DNA of 64,000 nt from Paenibacillus taiwanensis DSM 18679 (GCF_000425125.1 NZ_KE384306.1:22850-86849); one strand, 5' to 3'; shown: positions 9,179 to 18,693, numbered from the stretch's first letter. Translations and numbers: made by a program. Notes: generated by a model from the sequence alone, not told the origin.

Positions 9179-10765
9179 ATGCGTATTCAATTAAATGCTA
9201 ATGAAGCAGCGTTTGAGCGCTCGCTTGTTCATATTATTCAATTATATGTCGAACAACCCGAAGTGACGTATGTAGTTACAGATGGGATGGCGGGCGTCGA
9301 GGAAACGGAGTGGGAGACGTTTGATGCTGTGTTAACGCTGCGTACGGATAGCAGTACAAGAGCAGAGTGCCAGAACAGTGCGCCTTGTAGTTTACGGTCC
9401 TATGGCTCCTTGCAGATTAGGCTGGAGGATGGCAGTGTAAAATGGTATGAAGCTGAGCATACAAGAGCTGTAGCGGCTGATGCAACACATGAACAATTTC
9501 GCAAGCAGGTTAAAAACGGTCTTTGCCATGCGCTGCTGCGTGTATTAACAGAGTGGACAGGGATCGAGCAGCCATGGGGGATTCTAACAGGAGTGCGTCC
9601 GACTAAGCTGATGCATGATGCCCGTAGAAGGGGTTTGGCTGCGGATGCCGCACGTAAGGAATTAAAGGAAGACTACTTGGTTACGGATCAAAAAGTAGCT
9701 TTAATGGAGCGGATCGTGGAGCGTCAGTTAACGGCTCTACCAGACTTGGATCACTTGCAAAAGGAAATTAGTATTTATATTGGCATTCCTTTTTGTCCGA
9801 CAAAGTGTGCTTATTGTACGTTCCCTGCGTATGATATTAATGGGCGCCAAGGATCTGTGAACTCCTTTTTAGGTGGGCTTCATTATGAAATACGCGAGAT
9901 AGGTCGCTTTTTGAAGGAGCGGGGGGTACGAATTACGACCATTTATTATGGTGGCGGCACACCAACAAGCATTACGGCAGAAGAAATGGATATGCTGTAT
10001 GAGGAAATGTATGAATCATTTCCAGACGTAGGAATGGTGCGAGAAATTACAGTCGAAGCGGGTCGGCCTGATACGATTACACCAGAGAAGCTGGATGTGC
10101 TGCGCAAATGGAATATCGACCGGATCAGCATTAATCCACAATCATACATTCAAGAAACGTTGGATATTATCGGCCGACATCATACTGTGGAGGAAACGAT
10201 TGATAAGTATAAACTTGCACGCGAAATGGGCATGAACAACATCAATATGGATCTCATCATTGGTTTGCCAGGTGAAGGTGTCGAGGAGTTCGCCCATACT
10301 TTACGTGAGACAGAGAAGCTGATGCCAGAATCACTAACGGTTCATACCTTGTCCTTTAAAAGAGCATCTGAAATGACACAGCACCGTGGCGAAGAAAAGT
10401 TTAAAGTTGCCGATCGACATGAGATCGCGCAGATGATGACCGCTGCAAGCGAATGGACAGATGCTCATGGATACGTTCCATATTATTTGTACCGTCAAAA
10501 AAATATTTTAGGCAACCTTGAAAATGTCGGTTATTCCATTCCAGGCACTGAAAGTTTATATAACATTTTAATTATCGAAGAAATTCAAACGATTTTGGGG
10601 CTAGGCTGTGGGGCAACAACAAAGTGGGTGCATCCGGAGACAGGGGCCATTTCTCGATTCGCGAACCCGAAAGAACCTAAAGTATACAACGACAACTACG
10701 TAGAAGTGACACGGAAGAAGATCGAAATGATGGAGAAATTGTTTCCGATGCAATCACCATCATAA
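9179..10765 (+). CDS. hemZ: Oxygen-independent coproporphyrinogen III dehydrogenase-like HemZ
   Basis: HemZ is a radical SAM protein related to HemN and linked to anaerobic tetrapyrrole synthesis. The 528-residue protein carries the CxxxCxxC [4Fe-4S] ligands C206, C210 and C213 (FCPTKCAYCTF), GGGTPT at 258-263 for SAM binding, and the unusual N-terminal extension of about 190 residues that marks Bacillus HemZ. The start follows GTAGGAGGATTTACTG. Some HemN-like proteins are heme chaperones or other radical enzymes, so the exact reaction is inferred from the family. Position between dtd and hisS matches Bacillales order. Confidence 0.9.
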   Translation: MRIQLNANEAAFERSLVHIIQLYVEQPEVTYVVTDGMAGVEETEWETFDAVLTLRTDSSTRAECQNSAPCSLRSYGSLQIRLEDGSVKWYEAEHTRAVAADATHEQFRKQVKNGLCHALLRVLTEWTGIEQPWGILTGVRPTKLMHDARRRGLAADAARKELKEDYLVTDQKVALMERIVERQLTALPDLDHLQKEISIYIGIPFCPTKCAYCTFPAYDINGRQGSVNSFLGGLHYEIREIGRFLKERGVRITTIYYGGGTPTSITAEEMDMLYEEMYESFPDVGMVREITVEAGRPDTITPEKLDVLRKWNIDRISINPQSYIQETLDIIGRHHTVEETIDKYKLAREMGMNNINMDLIIGLPGEGVEEFAHTLRETEKLMPESLTVHTLSFKRASEMTQHRGEEKFKVADRHEIAQMMTAASEWTDAHGYVPYYLYRQKNILGNLENVGYSIPGTESLYNILIIEEIQTILGLGCGATTKWVHPETGAISRFANPKEPKVYNDNYVEVTRKKIEMMEKLFPMQSPS

Positions 10766-10885
10766 ATAGGTAAATGAAGCGTTTTCTTATTTGTAATCTT
10801 TCTGTAACCTGCGTTTCATGTTCCTTTAACAATCAATCCCTATAATAAGTGACATGACCCCCTTTTAAGAATATATACTTTTGAC

Positions 10886-10923
10886 AAACCTACATTTGAT
10901 GATGTAGGTTTTTTTCTTTTTTT
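10886..10923 (+). terminator. Rho-independent terminator after hemZ
   Basis: AAACCTACAT, loop TTGATG, ATGTAGGTTT and an uninterrupted T tract. It is 120 bases past the hemZ stop and just before the hisS promoter. Confidence 0.88.
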
Positions 10924-10933
10924 GTGATGCCTC

Positions 10934-10962
10934 TTGACTTTAATGGAGTAAATTATTACAAT
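10934..10962 (+). promoter_or_regulatory. Sigma-A type promoter of the hisS-aspS T-box leader
   Basis: TTGACT (10934-10939), a 17-base spacer and TACAAT (10957-10962). It sits immediately after the hemZ terminator, with a start site expected near 10969, giving a leader of about 470 bases that contains the T-box. Confidence 0.7.
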
Positions 10963-10984
10963 GTTCTTCATATAATCTTTTTAT

Positions 10985-11330
10985 GATATTTGATTTGATG
11001 ACGGGAACAAGTACTTCGAACCCTCTTACTCAGAGAGAGGCCCCTTGGCTGGAAGGGTCTTTATGAAGGACGAACGAATGACACCCCCGAGAACCTGCGG
11101 CGAGACTTGGCGATATTTGCCATAGCAGTAGACGTTAGGCGTAGCGCGGACGTTATACGCGAATGAAGCGGAACATGTATGGTATTCGGTAGGATATTTT
11201 TTCCTCAGATGCCTGTAGTCAAGCAAGTTGCTGACATGTCCGGAATGTGGGTGGCACCACGGGTGAATGGAACAACAACCAATCTCTCGTCCCTTTGCGT
11301 TATTTTAACGCGGGACGGGAGTTTTTTTGT
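10985..11330 (+). promoter_or_regulatory. T-box leader controlling hisS-aspS
   Basis: A tRNA-sensing attenuator fills most of the 675-base gap before hisS. The conserved T-box sequence GGGTGGCACCACGGG at about 11249-11263 would pair with the NCCA end of uncharged tRNA. Stem I elements are visible: an AGTA-type motif near 11011, CAGAGAGAGG near 11032-11041 and GGCTGG near 11047. A GACAC at 11080-11084 is the best specifier candidate and contains GAC (Asp) and CAC (His) overlapping by one base. The leader ends in a terminator hairpin (11284-11329). Uncharged tRNA is expected to stabilise the antiterminator and allow hisS-aspS transcription. Confidence 0.85.
11284..11329 (+). terminator. Regulated terminator of the hisS T-box
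   Basis: CTCTCGTCCC...GGGACGGGAG with an inner TGCGTTA/TAACGCG stem, followed by seven T. The 5' flank contains the T-box sequence, so this helix competes with the antiterminator. Confidence 0.85.
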
Positions 11331-11440
11331 TTTCTGATAGTTAAGGCGAGATGAAGACGAGAATCGGAGCCTATGTTCTAGCTTGGGATGACGGAGTTTA
11401 TGAATCAAGGCTTATCTCATAAGTATAGGAGGTTTTGTAG

Positions 11441-12694
11441 ATGGCATTCCAGAAGCCGAAAGGTACACAAGACTTTTTGCCAGGAACGGTTGAGATTTGG
11501 CAAACCGTTGAGCAAAAGGCGCGTGAGATGTGCCGCAGATTTAATTACAAGGAAATTCGTACACCTATTTTCGAATCAACTGAATTGTTTGAGCGTGGAG
11601 TAGGCGAGACGACGGATGTAGTGGAAAAAGAAATGTACACCTTTAGTGACAAAGGAAATCGCAGCATGACTTTGCGTCCTGAAGGAACAGCAGGTGCTGT
11701 TCGTTCCTACGTAGAGAACAAGCTGTATGGGGACCCTGACGTCACGAAGCTGTATTACATTGGGCCTATGTTCCGTTACGAGCGTCCGCAAGCGGGACGC
11801 TACCGTCAGTTTCACCAATTCGGTGTGGAGGCGTTAGGCGCAGTGGACCCAAGTTTGGATGCGGAAATTATTTCGCTCGGGTATCACTTTATGAAAGAAA
11901 TCGGCTTGTCTGGTGTTCTTGTGGAGATTAACTCTGTAGGCAATGCAGATAGTCGCGCAGCATACCGCCAAACGTTGCTTGATTTCTTGACACCTATGAA
12001 AGAGACGCTGTGTAAAGACTGTCAATCACGCATGGAGCGTAATCCGCTGCGTGTGCTGGATTGTAAGGTAGATCAAGAGAAGTTTGGTGACGCGCCGTCC
12101 ATCTTGGACAGCTTGGATGAGGAATGTGCGACTCATTTTGAAAAGGTGAAGCAGCTTTTAAGTGCTATGGGTGTGGAATATCGGATTAACCACCGGCTTG
12201 TACGTGGACTCGATTACTACACGCACACCGCATTTGAGTACAAAGCGCAAGGGATTGGCGCTATTGATACAGTTGGCGGTGGTGGTCGATATAACGGTCT
12301 GGTTGCGAGTATAGGCGGACCGGATCAGCCAGGCATCGGCTTTGGCTTGGGGATGGAGCGGATTGCTTTATTGCTGGAGCACCAGGGCATTTCGTGTAAT
12401 GAGCAAGCTCCGCTTGATGTGTATTTAGTTGGCTTGGGTGAGCAGGCAGAGGATGAAGTGGCTAAGCTGCTGAATCAATTGCGGGTAGCTGGCATCGCAG
12501 CCGAGAAGGACTATCAGGGCCGAAAAATGAAGGCACAGATGAAGTCGGCTGAACGGATGCAGGCGCGGTTTGCAGCTATTTTGGGCGAGGATGAATGGTC
12601 TCGCGGAGAAATCGCATTAAAGCAATTATCGACTGGCGAACAGCGTATGGTGAAGCTGGATGAGCTGATCCAAACGATTCAACAGTCGTCTTAA
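11441..12694 (+). CDS. hisS: Histidyl-tRNA synthetase
   Basis: HisRS charges tRNA-His. The 417-residue class II synthetase has motif 2 as FRYERPQAGRYRQFHQ (111-126), the histidine-binding RGLDYY (255-260), motif 3 GFGLGMER (300-307), and a C-terminal anticodon-binding domain (about 325-417). Its length is typical of bacterial HisRS. The ATG at 11441 follows AGGAGGTTTTGTAG. It lies behind the T-box and directly upstream of aspS (57-base gap), so the pair forms one tRNA-controlled operon. Confidence 0.96.
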   Translation: MAFQKPKGTQDFLPGTVEIWQTVEQKAREMCRRFNYKEIRTPIFESTELFERGVGETTDVVEKEMYTFSDKGNRSMTLRPEGTAGAVRSYVENKLYGDPDVTKLYYIGPMFRYERPQAGRYRQFHQFGVEALGAVDPSLDAEIISLGYHFMKEIGLSGVLVEINSVGNADSRAAYRQTLLDFLTPMKETLCKDCQSRMERNPLRVLDCKVDQEKFGDAPSILDSLDEECATHFEKVKQLLSAMGVEYRINHRLVRGLDYYTHTAFEYKAQGIGAIDTVGGGGRYNGLVASIGGPDQPGIGFGLGMERIALLLEHQGISCNEQAPLDVYLVGLGEQAEDEVAKLLNQLRVAGIAAEKDYQGRKMKAQMKSAERMQARFAAILGEDEWSRGEIALKQLSTGEQRMVKLDELIQTIQQSS

Positions 12695-12751
12695 ATTGAG
12701 TTTGAATTCGAATTGAAAAAAAGATCTAGTAGAAGATGGGGAGTGCCTTTT

Positions 12752-14542
12752 ATGATGTACAAGACGCATCACTGTGGAAAGCTTACAACGGCCAATATTG
12801 GTGAAACGGTCACATTAAATGGTTGGGTACAACGACGCCGCGATCTGGGTGGAGTATTGTTCGTTGACCTGCGTGACCGCAGTGGACTTATGCAAGCCGT
12901 ATTTAATCCGGAGTTCTCACAAGCAGCACATGATATTGCGGATCGTGTCCGCAACGAGTATGTAGTTGCTGTACGTGGTACAGTAGTCGAGCGTGATGCG
13001 GAGACAGTTAACCCGAATTTGCCTACAGGCCAAATCGAAGTGCGTGTAACTGAGATTGAGGTGCTGAACGCAGCGAAAAACCCGCCATTTTTTATTGAGG
13101 ATGGCATTGAGATTGATGAGACGCTTCGTCTCAAGTATCGTTATTTGGACCTTCGTCGTCCAGAGATGCAACAAACTTTAATGATGCGTTCCAAAGCGGC
13201 CAAAGTGTTCCGTGATTATTTGGACAACAAGGAGTTTATTGAGGTGGAAACGCCTATTCTGGTAAACAGCACGCCAGAAGGTGCTCGTGATTATCTTGTG
13301 CCTAGCCGTGTACATCCAGGTGAATTTTATGCGTTGCCACAATCCCCACAAATCTTTAAGCAATTGCTAATGGTATCTGGCATGGAGCGTTATTATCAAA
13401 TAGCACGTTGTTTCCGTGACGAAGATTTGCGTGCTGATAGACAGCCTGAATTTACCCAAGTCGATATTGAGACGTCGTTCTTATCGCAAGAGGAATTGTT
13501 TGGAATGATGGAAGAGCTAATGGTTCGATTGTTCCAAGAAACGAAAGGAATTGAGCTCTCTACACCGTTCCAACGTATCACTTATCAAGATGCAATGAAC
13601 AAGTATGGTTCTGACAAGCCAGATCTTCGCTTTGGTCTGGAACTGGTTGATGTATGTGACATTGTAGCTTCCTCTGGTGTTAAAGTATTTGCGTCGGTCA
13701 TCGAGAAGGGTGGCGTCGTCAAATGCTTAAACGCAAAAGGCTGTGGTACGTGGAGTCGGAAAGAAATTGACGATCTTGCACCATTCGCTGCACGTTATGG
13801 TGCTAAGGGCTTGGCGTGGATTCAAGTGAAGGATGGCGAATTTAAAGGGCCGATCGTGAAGTTCTTCAACGAGGAAGAAATTGCGGCTTTGCGTGATCGT
13901 CTCGGAGCTGAAGAAGGCGATCTTCTCTTGTTCTCCGCGGACACGAAAAAAGTCGTGGCTGATGTACTTGGCAACTTGCGTTTGCTCGTTGGCCGCCGTT
14001 TGAACTTGATTAACGATAATGAATATAAGTTTGCATGGGTAGTTGACTTCCCATTGCTTGGATATGATGAAGAAGCAAAACGTTATGTGGCGGAGCACCA
14101 TCCGTTCACACGCCCGAAAGATGAGGATTTGGCATTGTTTGATACCGATCCTGGTCAGATTCGTGCACAAGCCTACGATATCGTGCTGAACGGCTACGAA
14201 GTAGGTGGAGGCTCGATGCGTATTTACAAGCGTGAAGTTCAGGAGAAAATGTTCAACGCACTTGGCTTCTCTCCAGAGGAAGCACAAGAGAAATTTGGTT
14301 TCCTGTTAAACGCATTCGAATATGGCACGCCTCCGCATGGCGGAATTGCGTTTGGCTTCGACAGACTGGTGATGCTGCTTGCAGGCAGCACCAACTTGCG
14401 CGAAACGATTGCATTCCCTAAAACGGCAAGTGCAACAGATCTGATGGTTGGCGCACCGAATGTGGTGGACACAGCTCAGCTGGATCAACTGCATATCAAA
14501 ACGAAGAAAAAAGAGAAGAAAGAAGAGAAGCAAGGCGAATAA
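12752..14542 (+). CDS. aspS: Aspartyl-tRNA synthetase
   Basis: AspRS charges tRNA-Asp. The protein of 596 residues has the bacterial layout: an N-terminal OB-fold that reads the anticodon (about 1-110), the class II core with motif 2 ([18 protein letters not shown]), a GAD insertion domain in the middle, and motif 3 ([12 protein letters not shown]) near the end, followed by a lysine/glutamate-rich tail. The frame is open upstream to a TTG at 12713, but the ATG at 12752 is preceded by GGGGAG at good distance and matches family N termini ([10 protein letters not shown]), so it is preferred. Second gene of the hisS-aspS operon; a strong terminator follows at 14578. Confidence 0.95.
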   Translation: MMYKTHHCGKLTTANIGETVTLNGWVQRRRDLGGVLFVDLRDRSGLMQAVFNPEFSQAAHDIADRVRNEYVVAVRGTVVERDAETVNPNLPTGQIEVRVTEIEVLNAAKNPPFFIEDGIEIDETLRLKYRYLDLRRPEMQQTLMMRSKAAKVFRDYLDNKEFIEVETPILVNSTPEGARDYLVPSRVHPGEFYALPQSPQIFKQLLMVSGMERYYQIARCFRDEDLRADRQPEFTQVDIETSFLSQEELFGMMEELMVRLFQETKGIELSTPFQRITYQDAMNKYGSDKPDLRFGLELVDVCDIVASSGVKVFASVIEKGGVVKCLNAKGCGTWSRKEIDDLAPFAARYGAKGLAWIQVKDGEFKGPIVKFFNEEEIAALRDRLGAEEGDLLLFSADTKKVVADVLGNLRLLVGRRLNLINDNEYKFAWVVDFPLLGYDEEAKRYVAEHHPFTRPKDEDLALFDTDPGQIRAQAYDIVLNGYEVGGGSMRIYKREVQEKMFNALGFSPEEAQEKFGFLLNAFEYGTPPHGGIAFGFDRLVMLLAGSTNLRETIAFPKTASATDLMVGAPNVVDTAQLDQLHIKTKKKEKKEEKQGE

Positions 14543-14577
14543 GCCGAAGTCTTTCTTCACCGCCAAAGGTAAATGCA

Positions 14578-14620
14578 TCCCTCGTCTCAGCCAGTTGGCT
14601 ATGGGGCGAGGGTGTTTTAT
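14578..14620 (+). terminator. Rho-independent terminator after aspS
   Basis: CCCTCGTCTC pairs with GGGGCGAGGG, with an inner AGCCA/TGGCT stem, then TGTTTTA. It ends the hisS-aspS operon. Confidence 0.8.
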
Positions 14621-14716
14621 GGTTACTTAATAAGCGGCAGCGTGCAAGTATTGTAAGTGGGTACATGTTATGTTAACTCAAACATACAAAGCAACTATGA
14701 ATGAAGGAGGTACTTT

Positions 14717-15469
14717 ATGCTCAATCAATTTTCAAGAACAGAGCTTGCCATTGGGCCAGAAGGCTTGGAACTGATGAAAAATAGTACGGTTGCGGTACTC
14801 GGCATCGGAGGAGTAGGCTCGATTGCTGCCGAGGCACTGGCAAGAACAGGTGTCGGGACGATCATTTTGATCGATAAGGACGTTGTGGACATTACAAATG
14901 TGAACCGTCAAATTCACGCCCTAACGACTACGGTAGGTCAACAGAAAACCGAATTGATGAAAGAGCGAATTAAGCTCATCAATCCAGAATGTAATGCAAT
15001 TACTCTTAATATGTTTTACACAGAAGAGACGTATGAAGAGTTGTTCAAATATAAACTCGATTATGTATTGGATGCATCAGATACCGTTTCTTATAAGATT
15101 CATCTTATTAAAGAATGTTTAAAGCGTGGTATCCCGATGATTTCAAGCATGGGTGCTGCTAACAAGATGGATCCAACTCGTTTCCAGGTCGCTGATATTT
15201 CTAAGACGACGGTAGATCCGATTGCCCGTGTCATTCGTCAGAAGCTGCGTAAGCAAGGGATCAAAAAGGGTGTTAAAGTAGTGTTTTCCACTGAGGAACC
15301 GATGAAGCCACGTGTAGATGTGACCGAGAAGATTGTGCCAGAGAACGCACCAGATCGACGCAAAGTACAACAGCCTCCTGCGAGTAATGCGTTTGTTCCG
15401 CCTGTAGCAGGACTGATTATGGTTAGTGTGGCCGTCAAAGATTTGTTAAAGCAGCTAGAGCAGAAATAA
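14717..15469 (+). CDS. tcdA: tRNA threonylcarbamoyladenosine dehydratase
   Basis: TcdA (CsdL/YgdL family, YrvM in Bacillus) uses ATP to cyclise t6A37 of ANN-decoding tRNAs to ct6A. The 250-residue E1-like protein has the nucleotide-binding GIGGVGS at 29-35, the acidic end of the second strand at D53, and NVNRQ at 61-65, all typical of the ThiF/MoeB/E1 superfamily. The ATG follows GAAGGAGGTACTTT. Its position after aspS is the same as in Bacillus subtilis, which supports the TcdA assignment over MoeB or ThiF. A terminator follows at 15511. Confidence 0.92.
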   Translation: MLNQFSRTELAIGPEGLELMKNSTVAVLGIGGVGSIAAEALARTGVGTIILIDKDVVDITNVNRQIHALTTTVGQQKTELMKERIKLINPECNAITLNMFYTEETYEELFKYKLDYVLDASDTVSYKIHLIKECLKRGIPMISSMGAANKMDPTRFQVADISKTTVDPIARVIRQKLRKQGIKKGVKVVFSTEEPMKPRVDVTEKIVPENAPDRRKVQQPPASNAFVPPVAGLIMVSVAVKDLLKQLEQK

Positions 15470-15510
15470 AGACTTTAAAGATGGATGCAACCCGTAACAT
15501 AATAGGGGAG

Positions 15511-15548
15511 AAGGCTGCAAAACCTCATGGTGATGCAGTCTTTTTTTA
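15511..15548 (+). terminator. Rho-independent terminator after tcdA
   Basis: AAGGCTGCA (15511-15519) pairs with TGCAGTCTT (15534-15542), followed by seven T. Confidence 0.8.
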
Positions 15549-15560
15549 GTGCGAAAAAAA

Positions 15561-15572
15561 GAACGTATGTTC
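15561..15572. promoter_or_regulatory. LexA (SOS) box upstream of rarA
   Basis: GAACGTATGTTC is a perfect GAAC-N4-GTTC dyad, the core of the Bacillus LexA operator. It lies right after the tcdA terminator and 238 bases before the rarA ATG. The rest of this 340-base gap (15573-15809) holds AT-rich sequence with possible -10 elements (TATGAT near 15600) but no recognisable gene or RNA. Binding by LexA is inferred. Confidence 0.5.
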
Positions 15573-15809
15573 CTAATGGATATGCAGGTTGTATATACGT
15601 ATGATAAAATGATTGTTAATAGAAGATATATGAAACGTCGTGAGAAGTGTGACGTTACGTTATCTTTATAAATGATAAGACATGATGATAAGATGACAAT
15701 TAGGGATCATGGAAATGTCGATCACGAGGACATGCTGGATGTACTAACTAGGGGTGTCAGCTAGAATACAGGAAACCAAAGTTCGAATCAACTAGAGTGG
15801 TGATAAGAA

Positions 15810-17123
15810 ATGGATTTATTTTCGTATCAATCGGATCAGGAACCTGAGATGAGGTTGCTTGCTGATCGCATGCGTCCACGCACATTGGATGAATATGTAG
15901 GACAGGAACATATTGTGGGGCCGCAGCGTCTATTAAGGAGGGCGATAGAGTCAGACCGTGTATCCTCAATTTTGTTGTACGGACCACCTGGTTGTGGCAA
16001 GACAACGCTTGCCAACATCATTGCGGAGCGCACGCAAGGGGAATTCGTACGGCTAAATGCGGTAGACGCATCCGTTAAAGACGTTCGGGCCGTTATAGAA
16101 CAAGCGGAGAATCGCAAAAATATGTACGCAGCCAAGACGATTCTGTTCTTGGATGAGGTGCATCGGTTTAACAAGTCACAGCAGGATGCGTTGCTGCCTG
16201 CGGTTGAGAAAGGAACGATTATTTTTATCGGCGCAACTACGGAGAATCCATTTCATCATGTGAATGGAGCTTTAATTAGCCGGTCCACCTTATTTCAGCT
16301 AAAGGCATTAACATCAGAACATTGCCTGATTGCGATGCAGCGTGCGATGGCTGATAAGGAACGTGGCTTGGGCTTTATGCCGCTTCAAGTGAACGAGGAT
16401 GCGCTCTTGCATATTGCCGAGATGGCGAATGGTGATATACGCCGTGCACTGAATGCGCTTGAGCTAGCTGCGATGACGACCATGCCACAGTCAGATGGCC
16501 AAGTCATTGTCACCATGACAGAAGCAGAAGAGTCTGTTCGCAGACCTATCGTCCGTGCTGATGAATCGACCCAATATGACGTACTATCCGCCTTTCATAA
16601 AAGTATTCGCGGATCGAGTGATGCAGCGTTGTTCTGGTTTTTTTATGCGGTAGATAAGCTTGGAATGGACCCGATGACGTTTATACGCCGTCTAACGGTT
16701 GCGTGCAGTGAAGATATCGGCTTGGCCAATCCGCAAGCCATGGTACAGGCTGTCAGTGCGCTAGAAGCTTATCATCGCATCGGATGGCCGGAATCGCAAT
16801 ACATTATTGCCCAGGCAATTTTGTTTGCGGTAGAGAGTCCGAAATCCAATTCAATCCCGCTTGCTATACAACGTGCGATGCAGGCGATGGATGATATTCG
16901 ATCTGCTGAAGTTCCGCTTCATCTGCGGGACACGCATTACAAAGGGGCCGACAAGTTGGGCCATAAGGGCTATCAGTATCCTCATGATTATGCTGGCCAC
17001 TATGTGGCACAGCAGTATTTGCCGGATGCTATTCAGAACCGTGTGTTCTTTATGGCAAACGAGCAAGGCATGGAGGCGAAGATGAAGGTGAATCAGGAGC
17101 TTCGGCGGCAGAAGGGGCGTTAA
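15810..17123 (+). CDS. rarA: Replication-associated recombination protein RarA (MgsA)
   Basis: RarA is a AAA+ clamp-loader-like ATPase that acts at stalled replication forks. The 437-residue protein shows Walker A GPPGCGKTT (58-66), Walker B ILFLDEVHRF (111-120), and the C-terminal tetramerisation region with the family signature YKGADKLGHKGYQYPHDY. Length is normal. The ATG follows GTGGTGATAAG. The same gene (yrvN) follows tcdA in Bacillus. A LexA-like dyad upstream suggests damage-inducible expression. Confidence 0.95.
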   Translation: MDLFSYQSDQEPEMRLLADRMRPRTLDEYVGQEHIVGPQRLLRRAIESDRVSSILLYGPPGCGKTTLANIIAERTQGEFVRLNAVDASVKDVRAVIEQAENRKNMYAAKTILFLDEVHRFNKSQQDALLPAVEKGTIIFIGATTENPFHHVNGALISRSTLFQLKALTSEHCLIAMQRAMADKERGLGFMPLQVNEDALLHIAEMANGDIRRALNALELAAMTTMPQSDGQVIVTMTEAEESVRRPIVRADESTQYDVLSAFHKSIRGSSDAALFWFFYAVDKLGMDPMTFIRRLTVACSEDIGLANPQAMVQAVSALEAYHRIGWPESQYIIAQAILFAVESPKSNSIPLAIQRAMQAMDDIRSAEVPLHLRDTHYKGADKLGHKGYQYPHDYAGHYVAQQYLPDAIQNRVFFMANEQGMEAKMKVNQELRRQKGR

Positions 17124-17197
17124 CCGTTTCCTTTTCACAAATAGCATATCTGATGCAGCAACAAGTATCCATTTTCAAGCAGAGAGGTAGAGTGGCA

Positions 17198-17617
17198 ATG
17201 TCAAGCAGTTATTGGAATCCACGGCATGGACTCGCCGTAGCGATAGGAGGAATGATAGGCGCGAATATTAGATATGGATGCAGTCTAATCTTCCCGTTTG
17301 ACACGGTAGGTGGCTTCCCGGTGGCTACGTTGCTCGTTAATATAACGGGCGCTTGCTTTTTAGGCTGGCTAACTTCATTTGTAGCGACTAGGCTGAATTG
17401 TTCCCCCTTGTGGAAGTTAACGTTTGGTACGGGGATGGCAGGAGCGCTGACGACTTACTCTACTTTTGCGCTGGAAACGGTTCGATTGCTGGAAATTAAT
17501 CGAATTGGTACGGCAATTAGCTATCAGATTCTCAGCCTTGTGGGCGGTCTCGTAAGCGCATACGCTGGCTATAAGCTTGGACAGCGTGCTGAACGAACGG
17601 AAAGGGGCTTCATGTGA
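17198..17617 (+). CDS. crcB: Fluoride exporter CrcB/Fluc, first subunit
   Basis: Fluc proteins are small dual-topology membrane channels that let fluoride leave the cell. This 139-residue protein has four membrane segments, a GGMIGANIRY start motif, LVNITGA with the conserved Asn, and GALTTYSTFALE with the pore Phe and Thr region. The frame is open to 17153, but the ATG at 17198 follows AGAGAGG at good spacing and fits the family. The second crcB gene overlaps it by one base, so the two are translationally coupled, as for heterodimeric Fluc channels. No fluoride riboswitch was seen upstream. Confidence 0.9.
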   Translation: MSSSYWNPRHGLAVAIGGMIGANIRYGCSLIFPFDTVGGFPVATLLVNITGACFLGWLTSFVATRLNCSPLWKLTFGTGMAGALTTYSTFALETVRLLEINRIGTAISYQILSLVGGLVSAYAGYKLGQRAERTERGFM

Positions 17618-17985
17618 TGAATATCTGGCTAGTCAGCATTGGGGGAGCTGGAGGAGCGTGGCTAAGGTATATCATCACCAGTGTAATGGCCAAACATTCC
17701 ACCTCTTATCCGTGGGGGACGTGGGTTATTAATTTGATGGGATCGATGCTGCTCGGAGTGTTGGCGGGGCTCCATACTGCAATGCCTGATTATGTTTATG
17801 CATGGTTAGGGATTGGATTTTGCGGAGCCTTTACAACGTTTTCTACATTTACGGTTGAGTCATGGCTCCTTATTCAGCAGCGGCGGATCGTAACGGCACT
17901 TACTTATATCGGTAGTACCGCGTTGATTAATATAGCTGTGGCCGCCATTGGGTTATATGTTTTTCGTTTAACATGGCAGGGATAA
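17617..17985 (+). CDS. crcB: Fluoride exporter CrcB/Fluc, second subunit
   Basis: This 122-residue protein is the partner of the preceding Fluc gene. It has GGAGGAWLRY at the start, WVINLMGS with the conserved Asn, and FCGAFTTFSTFTVE, the classical pore signature, across four membrane segments. The TGATG junction means stop and start share a base; a GTG three bases earlier is also possible, but the AAAGGGG at 17601-17607 is better placed for the ATG. The two proteins differ in sequence, as expected for an antiparallel heterodimer. Confidence 0.9.
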   Translation: MNIWLVSIGGAGGAWLRYIITSVMAKHSTSYPWGTWVINLMGSMLLGVLAGLHTAMPDYVYAWLGIGFCGAFTTFSTFTVESWLLIQQRRIVTALTYIGSTALINIAVAAIGLYVFRLTWQG

Positions 17986-18097
17986 GGGTAATAATGTTTT
18001 GGCTAATTGAATGGTGATGCTTCTCAATAAAACAAGTGATTCCGAGTAACTCGTGGTGGCGTACATGTTAGAGGTGAGCAGAGGGGACTGTGATGAC

Positions 18098-18646
18098 ATG
18101 CTACATACAAATGAAAGCGGAATGGCTAGTAAGCCCGAACGTCGAATAGGACTGGTGCAAATTGTAATGGTTCTTCTTATGCTCATGCTGTTATCAGCCT
18201 GCGGTGCTACAACAGTAAGTGAGGGGCAAGGAACTGTGCAACATAAGCAGGATCATTTGCTGCCAAATGGGGATTTGCGCCAATGCACCTCATCGGTGAA
18301 TGAACTGCCTCCATTTCTGGATAATGGAGAAGAGGAACTTCGACTTGTATACAAGCTTGCTGCTGAAAACGAGCACTTGTTGCAATGGATGCCTTGTTAT
18401 TGTGGCTGTGGGGACAGCGCAAACCATCGAAGTAATTTGGATTGCTTCGTTCATGAGAGGCTTGAGGACGGCAGTGTTCAGTGGGATGATCACGGAACTC
18501 GATGCGGTGTATGTCAACGGATCGCCGTGGAGGCGGTCAAGTTGCAACAAGAGGGGAAATCGCTTGATGCTGTACGGAAGGTAATAGATGATAAATATCG
18601 TGAAGGGTATGCAGCACCGACACCAACAACGATGCCAACCATGTAA
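18098..18646 (+). CDS. PCYCGC-motif lipoprotein
   Basis: This is a 182-residue predicted lipoprotein of unknown function. After a short basic segment comes a hydrophobic stretch (about 19-33) ending in the lipobox LLSAC with C35. The mature part carries PCYCGC at 99-104, then further cysteines at C116, C136 and C139 (CGVC), the pattern of the PCYCGC-motif family (PF13798). The cysteine set suggests a metal or redox centre outside the membrane, but this is inference. The frame is open to 18053; ATG 18098 is preferred because GAGGGG (18081-18086) precedes it. It lies between crcB and an ArsR regulator. Confidence 0.8.
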   Translation: MLHTNESGMASKPERRIGLVQIVMVLLMLMLLSACGATTVSEGQGTVQHKQDHLLPNGDLRQCTSSVNELPPFLDNGEEELRLVYKLAAENEHLLQWMPCYCGCGDSANHRSNLDCFVHERLEDGSVQWDDHGTRCGVCQRIAVEAVKLQQEGKSLDAVRKVIDDKYREGYAAPTPTTMPTM

Positions 18647-18693
18647 ATTTGGGGTAGCGTGTAACGGGGGACTGTATGCACACCTAATCCGAT

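Noticed and set aside
5869..10863. Identical 12-mer ACATGACCCCCT at 5869 and 10852
   Set aside because: Over a hundred repeated 12-mer pairs are expected by chance in 64 kb, and the surroundings differ.
10818..10923. Small RNA from a TATAAT at 10841 to the terminator at 10886
   Set aside because: The -10 is good but no acceptable -35 is found at 16-18 bases, and the hairpin is simply the hemZ terminator.
11388..11603. 71-codon frame overlapping the start of hisS
   Set aside because: It is an out-of-frame shadow of hisS; the true start at 11441 has its own AGGAGG.
15781..15792. GTTCGAATC resembling a tRNA T arm before rarA
   Set aside because: No acceptor, D or anticodon arms can be formed around it.
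17124..17197. Fluoride riboswitch before the crcB pair
   Set aside because: The gap is only 74 bases and shows none of the conserved fluoride riboswitch core.
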